In this document: in pieces, positions 58,155-64,000 of the stretch
Numbering within the stretch: position 1 is the first letter of the stretch
Layout: each line of letters starts with the position of its first letter
From: Chrysoperla carnea
Lineage: Eukaryota; Arthropoda; Insecta; Neuroptera; Chrysopidae
Assembly: GCF_905475395.1 (NCBI RefSeq)
Contig: NC_058339.1
Coordinates: forward strand, 45,083,172 to 45,147,171
Direction of reading: 5' to 3'
Length of the DNA stretch: 64,000 bases
Position numbers and translations under genes: made by a program
Notes under the pieces: model-generated
Databases searched by the model: none
Seen by the model: only the letters and a program-made list of their open reading frames with translations
What the model was told of the DNA's origin: nothing

Positions 58155-59185
58155 TCTGTTGACTTGCTCGTAGTTGGGGCTTCCGTTAACCCGAGCGATT
58201 TGTAGTTTAAATGATTTACATCATTATTGGGATTATTTGATTGCCTTGAAGTACTGGGATTATTTGAGCCACTATTTGCGTGGGCTACTTTGGGATTTGA
58301 ATTATTCAAGTTTTCGTTAAAACGTTTTTTTCGGCATTCGTCAATAGTATGCCCTTTAAATTTACAATAAGTACATTGTTTAAAATTATAATTTCGATTA
58401 TCTGAGCGTGATGCCTCTCCAGAATTAGAATTATTAAATTGTGAACTATTATTTTTATTTCGACAGTCTTTAGTATTATGATTATTTTTTCTACAAATTT
58501 TACAATACTTTCGCGAATTACTTGAATGAATATTATTTAAGCTTGTATTTCTAAGTTGGTTTTGCATGCTAATGAACGCTTCCTCTTCGCTTGCTATTGA
58601 TAACGCTTCATTCATTGAGTTGCAATTTTTGTGACGTAGAATATTGGATATTTCCGGTTTACAATGGTGTGTAAACCTTCTGAGTGCCATATCCTCGATT
58701 AATGCTAATTTTCCAATTAACATGGATTTCGAAGTAGTCTTTTCTTTTACTTTTTGAATAATGCGAGAATTTAGACGTTCAATGCGAGAGTAAAATTCTT
58801 TTATTGATTCATTCGGTTTTTGCTTGCATGTTTCCAATTGTTCTTGTAAGAATGTTAAGCTTTCCGTGATTTGAAAAATTTGTTCTAATTTTTGTTTTAA
58901 ATTTGCAAAAGTTGTAATGTTTGTAGCGTTTAGTTTATTTTTTACATCGGCAGATACTTTAGAAAATATCAATGCTGTTAAGGCTCTTTTTTGAGAATCT
59001 TGTGAAAGACTTAAAGCATTTTCGGCATTTTGTAAAAAATTTTGAAGTTCGGCTGGATTGCCATTATACGGTGTAATCATTTGTGCGAGAAATGATATTG
59101 GAATTTTTTCGCTATCGACAAATGAACCCTCATCTTCAGAGATTTCTGGTTCAGGAGAATTATTTCGTGATGGGTGAGAGGACAT
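58124..59185 (-). CDS. gag: Gag: capsid/nucleocapsid protein of the provirus
   Basis: A 353-residue frame from an ATG. The N-terminal half is a helical, charged region expected to form matrix and capsid. Residues 228-241 and 271-284 form two CCHC zinc knuckles, each C-x2-C-x4-H-x4-C, in an asparagine- and serine-rich basic tail, so it should bind RNA. The product assembles virus-like particles in this family. It overlaps pol by 31 bases counted from pol's GTG codon, with a -1 frame relation. The slippery heptamer falls at residues 325-327. Confidence 0.9.
   Translation of the reverse strand: MSSHPSRNNSPEPEISEDEGSFVDSEKIPISFLAQMITPYNGNPAELQNFLQNAENALSLSQDSQKRALTALIFSKVSADVKNKLNATNITTFANLKQKLEQIFQITESLTFLQEQLETCKQKPNESIKEFYSRIERLNSRIIQKVKEKTTSKSMLIGKLALIEDMALRRFTHHCKPEISNILRHKNCNSMNEALSIASEEEAFISMQNQLRNTSLNNIHSSNSRKYCKICRKNNHNTKDCRNKNNSSQFNNSNSGEASRSDNRNYNFKQCTYCKFKGHTIDECRKKRFNENLNNSNPKVAHANSGSNNPSTSRQSNNPNNDVNHLNYKSLGLTEAPTTSKSTEWASLNFQMQ
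58205..58211 (-). promoter_or_regulatory. -1 ribosomal frameshift site TTTAAAC
   Basis: Read on the minus strand in gag phase as T-TTA-AAC, this is a canonical X-XXY-YYZ slippery heptamer. Pol lies in the -1 frame, and its open frame is closed by a TGA only four codons further upstream, so the shift must occur within this short interval. A possible stimulatory stem lies downstream: GAAGCCC paired with GGGCTTC, beginning about 21 bases after the heptamer, a longer spacer than usual. Confidence 0.85.
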
Positions 59186-59453
59186 TGTGAATTGTGTATG
59201 GGATAAAAATTATTTAAAAATTTAACAGCAGAAGCAAAATAAACAATTCGCTTACCTTGATACAAGCTCGGCTTTACTGCGTCTAGACCTGCACTGGTTT
59301 GGAACTGCTTAAGCTTTTGTTGTTTTTGTTATCGTTGAACCACTGTTGAATGTAATTATACAAGCACCGTCTTGACCTGGTATTTTTCCAAGCTGGTAAT
59401 GTTCGTAAATCACAATTTTTTAAGTTTTTCAACTCTAACTAATACGTAGTATT
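59186..59453 (-). other. Provirus 5' leader
   Basis: About 268 bases between the primer-binding site and the gag ATG. By analogy with related elements it should hold the packaging signal and the splice donor used for env mRNA. I could not single out either from the sequence. Confidence 0.6.
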
Positions 59454-59471
59454 ATCCTGGCAGGATCGCCA
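59454..59471 (-). other. Primer-binding site
   Basis: TGGCGATCCTGCCAGGAT on the minus strand starts four bases (AAAT) inside the 5' LTR. Its complement reads as a tRNA 3' end with CCA, a G discriminator base and T-arm and acceptor strands. A G discriminator fits tRNA-Ser or tRNA-Arg. The exact tRNA is not identified. Confidence 0.8.
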
Positions 59472-59475
59472 ATTT

Positions 59476-60043
59476 TGTCGTGACCTCCAATTTCACTTTT
59501 AGGAAAACCAATTTGGTCCGAAAATTGTTAGTTGTTCTCCTATGAAATGGATTCGACTGGAAATCCTTCAGTTCAGTTTAACGGGATCGCCACTTGATTT
59601 TTTCGTTAAATTCAAGAAACGGAGCTTTGATCTATTGTTGTGTTAACTTCTCGATGCTTTCGATGTTCACTTTTATTTTGTTGAATGTTGATTACGTCGT
59701 ATTTAGGATGTTTTTCAAATTATAACACTTTATTAATTTTTTAATTAAATTGAGATATTTTGTATTTAATTAATAAAAATAACTTTACATTACAACAATG
59801 ATTATAACAATTAATATGATGTAAACTATTTTGAACATATTAACAATTCGAAATTAACTTAAAAATTTTATTTTTTCAAAGATTATCAAAGACTGAATAA
59901 AATTAGAAAAATATTTTTATTTATAATGAAAATAATGCAATCCTGCAAAAAAGAAGAAATGAATTTATTATGGGAGTCTGCTTAGTCAGCGATTCTCAAA
60001 TATTCAGTTTATGGGAATCTGTGTTGGAAATCTGATGCACCAC

Positions 60044-60044
<1 letters not shown>
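59476..60044 (-). repeat. 5' LTR of the provirus
   Basis: 569 bases, identical by eye to 51932-52500. As the upstream LTR of the minus-strand element it should carry the promoter and transcription start. Promoter motifs were not resolved in this AT-rich sequence. Confidence 0.95.
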
Positions 60045-60080
<36 letters not shown>

Positions 60081-60081
60081 A

Positions 60082-60151
<70 letters not shown>
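60045..60151. repeat. (TA)n microsatellite, right flank of the provirus
   Basis: A TA tract with two interruptions (ATATTATATA at about 60069 and TATTTATAT at about 60084). It is the right half of the microsatellite that the provirus entered. Its first four bases, TATA, match those before 51932. Confidence 0.93.
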
Positions 60152-60154
<3 letters not shown>

Positions 60155-61116
60155 TTCTAGAAACATAAAACAATGTCAATCCAATTACCTTTAAAAAAAA
60201 AAAAAATCCAAATCAATTCATCCGTTTTAGAGATACGATACCACTAACGAATCGATAAGACCTAATTTTTGTCGGGGGTTACTTTAAATATTTAATTTAA
60301 TATTATTTCATTTTAAATTTTGTGTTTTTTAATATTAATACAGTAAACAGTTAAACATCGTTTTAAATAATAAATTGTAGGGTTTTTTATTTACCCAAAA
60401 GGTAAAAATTTCTAATAATAACCAAGACATTTCAATATTTACAAACTCCTGTCTGTAAAGCAAACCCCCTCGAATTATAATGGAGTATATACCACGTAAG
60501 TGTCTAAAAACTGATGAAGTGAAGCTAGAAAACCCAATACCATAATGATATTTCTATTGTCTCGCTTGTTTTGTTTTTCAGTATACTTGGGATTTTAAAT
60601 TATTTCATGTGCGCACATAGTAATGACGATGATTAATGATTTTATATGATCTTAATGGATATTTATGGAGTAATTGTGCCTTCTTTATTATAGGCGCATA
60701 TTTTCAAGTGTATAATAAATAATATGTGTATAATAAATATATACTAGCTCGACCCGTGCTGGCTACACTGTACCCGTGGCTAAAAACAAAAAAAAAAAAC
60801 AATTTTCGTAAAAATGTTTAATCTGTATTAATTAAATAGTTCTTAAGAGCATCTGTAAGAAATAACATGTTTATATCTTAATAATGCTTTGAGTATTGTA
60901 TTATATTAGGAAAGCATCTGTAATAACTAACATGTTTGCCTAATAAACTTATTATTTAAATTTATTGAAAATGATGAGTCTTTTTCGCTCAAATTATTTG
61001 TATAGCGTGTTCTTTCCTAAGCGGTACATTTTTAGATCGTGAGTATATATTTCGTCAAACCTAAACATAATAAGCTTGAAAATGGAGGGGGGATATCTTG
61101 AAACTTGTATACCCTG
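60152..61116. other. Gene-free stretch with a repeat-like GC-richer spot
   Basis: AT-rich DNA. At about 60745-60780 the phrase ACTAGCTCGACCCGTGCTGG...TACCCGTGGC resembles the starts of the dispersed repeats at 10516 and 38910, but the rest is too decayed to delimit. A diverged direct pair, AAGCATCTGTAATAACTAACATG and an earlier AGCATCTGTAAGAAATAACATG, lies at about 60849 and 60912. No gene is supported. Confidence 0.5.
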
Positions 61117-61199
61117 TGTATATGTAATATATATCAAAGTATATTAAGCTTACAACCAAGTTTGTAAAGCTTACAAATATTGTTGCTTTGATCCATATA
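61117..61199 (+). repeat. Family F fragment (outer arm end)
   Basis: GTATATGTAATATATATCAA, AGTATATTAAGCTTACAACC and AAGTTTGTAAAGCTTACAAA correspond to the outer end of the family F arms at 36659 and 43432. The rest of the arm is missing or unrecognisable. Confidence 0.6.
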
Positions 61200-61290
61200 C
61201 AGATATCCTGATGCTTATATTCTAAAAGTTATGCTAAAGTTCCTTCAGTATATTAGCGAATCACCAATAAACGTTATTGACTTTTTCTCT

Positions 61291-61350
61291 TTAGTCATAT
61301 TTTCCCCAAAAATATGGACTTTAGTCATATTTTCCCCAAAAATATGGACT
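61291..61350. repeat. Perfect 30-bp tandem duplication
   Basis: The word TTAGTCATATTTTCCCCAAA plus ten further bases (AATATGGACT) occurs twice with no spacer at 61291-61320 and 61321-61350. No coding frame depends on it. Confidence 0.95.
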
Positions 61351-62703
61351 TACGGATTGTATCGAAGAACGGAGGGGTGAGGACGTGATTCATCACCTAA
61401 TCCACCAACCGATTTTCAACCCTAGGACTCAATTTGGAAGGCAGCATAGATGTGCAAAGCTACAAAACAGTCGAAGAAGACAGTTTTAGAGTTCTCAAAA
61501 TTTGTGAAATGAGCTCCCCCCATTTGAACTTAAGGGACCCTTGCATAAAAGGGGATTGATGTTGTTAAAACAGATCCTTACTTCATAAATTTGGAGGGGA
61601 TATCGAGGAGAAAAACAGCTTTTTCGTCAATTTTATGGCACTGCAGATCTGTTCAACCTCAACTAAATTGATTTAGAGGGTTGAAAATGGGTATAATAAG
61701 TGGGTTAATGACAAAGAGGTGCCTATTGGGGCTATCAAATTCTCAGGTACCCTACGCTCTTTTTGCTCTTTTTTATACCGCAAAAGAGTTTTTGTCACGT
61801 TTATATGTCGATATTTCTACATTAAATAACCATGGGAAAAACTTTTTGTTTTTTCGCAATTTTTATTTCAATTCTAACAATAAAAATTATTCCATCAGGG
61901 GGAAATATAATTTTAGTGACGGGGCTAACTATGCTGCTTGCATTTTGTTTTGAAAGTAAATGGAACCTCAATTTACGTTAATCTGATTTGATCTGTTTTC
62001 TATTTTTTTTTTCGTTGTGTACAATCGTCAGTCGAATACAAACAGTTAGTTACTTTATTGAATAGAGCAAAATAAATTTGAACTAAATGGTAAATAAAAG
62101 TATTTTGAAGATAACTTTTCTGTGTATATGTGAGGTATTATATAGATAGAAATTACATTAACTTTTAAGAGTAGATATAATATAATATCATATACACAAT
62201 AAAATTCAATACTAGAAATAGAAATAGAAATAGAAGGTAGGTACTATACTATTACTGTTGATAACTAGGTACATCTATTTTATCCTTTTGTCGATTACTG
62301 TTTTGTGAGTAGTCATCAATGTACACATATATGTATAGTGGAGATATAAGACTAAATACTTTAGTAAAAAGTAAAGAGAGGTTGCAATATATTCAGAAAG
62401 AGTTTTTTGAAGTGAAAATTGATTTAGCTACGTTGAGTGACTTTATATTTATGATTGTTTTATAGTACGGGGTAAAAATTCTAGTTTGATGATCATCATG
62501 GTTTTGATCACCATGGTGACATACCTGCCATGTTGAAAGCACCGATTCACGGTCCTAACCTACCTGCAATCAGACAGAACATGCAACAACTCACAAACAA
62601 TTTTGCTTAAAAAAATGTTTATATAATAGCAAATTAACTAAAAATCTTGTCAAAAATTTCACTTGAATAGTGAGAATCTATTGCATCGTTATATCATAAA
62701 CAC
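61351..62703. other. Gene-free stretch
   Basis: Mixed AT-rich DNA. The plus-strand frame at 61681-61953 is ATG-started but has no recognised domain and lies in what looks like repeat debris (phrases such as GATTTAGAGGGTTGAAAATG). A triple GAAATA repeat is at about 62217-62234, and a near-palindrome around CATGGTTTTGATCACCATG is at about 62497-62516. Confidence 0.45.
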
Positions 62704-62765
62704 AGTCTCGGTGGCTCAGTGGTTAGGGACACGAACTTCTAGTTGAAAATCTGTAAGTTCTTCTT
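62704..62765 (+). repeat. tRNA-like sequence (probable SINE head)
   Basis: GTCTCGGTGGCTCAGTGGTT and AGGGACACGAACTTCTAG look like the 5' half and anticodon arm of a tRNA with an intact A box (TGGCTCAGTGGTTAGGG). The B box position is degenerate. About 150 bp of body follows without a recognised tail, so a decayed SINE is more likely than a tRNA. Confidence 0.4.
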
Positions 62766-64000
62766 CTATCAAATAAATTTTTAAAGCATGATGCTTAAAT
62801 TAGACAAGCTAGAGATGACACTGGGGTCTTAGTAATAACTTCGTAATAACATGCACTGATTCTGTACAGGACCAAATGACATTCGTGCCTGTATACGCGA
62901 CCTCTCTTCTATCTTATATTGTTTTATTCTTTGGTTTTGAGAATGGGTAAAGTTGTTTTTGAATGGAATTGATTCACGACCAGTCATTGGTAACATTAAA
63001 GTTAAGGAACATTGGCCAAAATTAGAACATGCATGGAAGACCGTATGAGATTGTGTGTTTCTTTTTTATACTTATAGTATATCTTATATATAAAAATTTA
63101 ACTTTCGAATGTCTATGGCCACATACCTCGAAAACTTAAAGATAAAATTTAGGAAAATGGTTGTATTTATAAAAAAATTCTTCTCACGTAAACGATTATT
63201 TAAAAATTAGTGCAAAAATGACCGAAAGTCGTATAAATGTCCAATCTGTTTCTTTGTTATTATTTTCTCAAGTAGGTAATTAATATTAGACAAAACCGTA
63301 GCGAAACGTGGCCGGGTTTAATTTAAATATAGCACCATATGGCAAGGCATTTGAAAAAAATAGATTGTTTCCATGTGTATAGAAACCTTCAATTGAAACC
63401 GCCTTCGAGGCATTATAGACTATACATAAAGCTATTGAATTCAACAAATGACAATATGCTTTATCCCGTATCGACTAAAGTCAAGTTGCAAGAGGAATTA
63501 TTTGTACTATTTGTATCGATTATATATTTTGTATTTTCTATATTTCTAGCTGTTATTGGTCCACTTCGCTGGTCGAATTTCAACTTTATAAACAAATATT
63601 CACTCCCACATCCCGTTTGCGCAATATTCACTTAGCACTATAGTAACCCATAAGCATCTACCACCGATCTGCGAAACTAGACTTTAACTTCTCAAAATAA
63701 CCTTCGTCTTTACAAATACATATGCTGTGGAAATTGAACCTCAATTGTATAAGAAGTTATTCGGTTGTACACAGACGCACCAACGATTATTATTATACAT
63801 AAAAATCATTTAAAAAATACTATATCATAAAGGTTGACGAAATGTCTTAATAAAGAATAAAAGTTCAAAGAAAACTATGAAAGGATGCTTTTATTGAAAT
63901 TGCATGATGAGGCACACGATTTAATAAAAAAAAAATGCAAGTAGATAGTTACACTCTACTAATTAAACTCTTTTATGTTGAAAGTCCATGTTTAGACGAG
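62766..64000. other. Gene-free stretch at the window end
   Basis: The segment around 63085-63350 contains AACTTTCGAATGTCTATGGC and CCGTAGCGAAACGTGGCCGG, which read like ends of old interspersed repeats. The 98-codon frame at 63339-63635 begins inside this and has one hydrophobic stretch but no known domain, so I do not call it a gene. Nothing else is supported. Confidence 0.4.

Larger units (their letters stand above)
51932..60044 (-). mobile_element. Full-length errantivirus-like (Ty3/gypsy with env) provirus
   Basis: The 8113-bp element has two 569-bp LTRs with no difference seen by eye, a primer-binding site, a polypurine tract, and open gag, pol and env in that order on the minus strand. 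It is flanked by TATA on both sides, which fits the 4-bp target duplication of gypsy-type integrases, although the TA-repeat setting makes this less decisive. Pol order is protease, reverse transcriptase, RNase H, integrase, as in Ty3/gypsy. The env is of the baculovirus-F-like type carried by insect errantiviruses. Identical LTRs and intact frames mean a very recent insertion. Whether it is active is inference. Confidence 0.95.

Noticed and set aside
61681..61953. 90-codon plus-strand frame
   Set aside because: No domain, repeat-like surroundings and no promoter or splice evidence.
63339..63635. 98-codon frame with one hydrophobic stretch
   Set aside because: Starts in what appears to be the end of an old dispersed repeat; no family resemblance.

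Overview
The window is strongly AT-rich animal DNA with spliced genes, microsatellites and many dispersed repeats. Two complete hexamerin genes, a mariner remnant, a tRNA-derived SINE and an errantivirus-type provirus make an insect nuclear genome the clear reading. The order of insect cannot be fixed from this sequence alone.

Layout. 1-4.8 kb: gene-poor, with one internally deleted mariner (3646-4107). 4.9-7.9 kb: hexamerin gene 1 (minus strand, four exons, 770 aa). 8-13 kb: intergenic DNA with a perfect hairpin, a complete SINE with 11-bp target duplications, and a decayed retroelement-like repeat. 13.1-17.3 kb: hexamerin gene 2 (minus strand, four exons, 1013 aa). It has the same exon plan as gene 1 but carries a 277-residue tyrosine-rich block, partly built of 48-bp tandem repeats, inside the middle exon. 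17.4-51.9 kb: no convincing protein gene. This stretch holds at least six inverted-arm (foldback/MITE-like) elements, fragments of one recurring foldback family, and several copies of repeats that begin near CTAG..CCCG and end in CAAAC-rich or TA-rich tails. 51.93-60.04 kb: a full-length LTR retroelement on the minus strand with gag, pol and env open, two 569-bp LTRs that look identical by eye, a polypurine tract, a primer-binding site and a TATA target duplication, set inside a TA microsatellite. 60.05-64 kb: repeat-rich DNA without a supported gene.

How the genes relate. The two hexamerins are tandem paralogues: same strand, identical 134-nt second exon, same intron phases, the same TATA/initiator arrangement, and a lineage-specific insertion at the same point in the protein. 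They encode secreted storage proteins that are expected to be made by larval fat body. The provirus is a self-contained unit. Gag and Pol are linked by a -1 frameshift at a TTTAAAC heptamer, and Env is a cleavable fusion glycoprotein.

The most unusual items are the tyrosine-rich repeat block in hexamerin 2, the young intact env-bearing provirus whose Gag has two zinc knuckles, and the crowding of inverted-arm elements between 28 and 51 kb. All splice sites, repeat limits and identities were read by eye.
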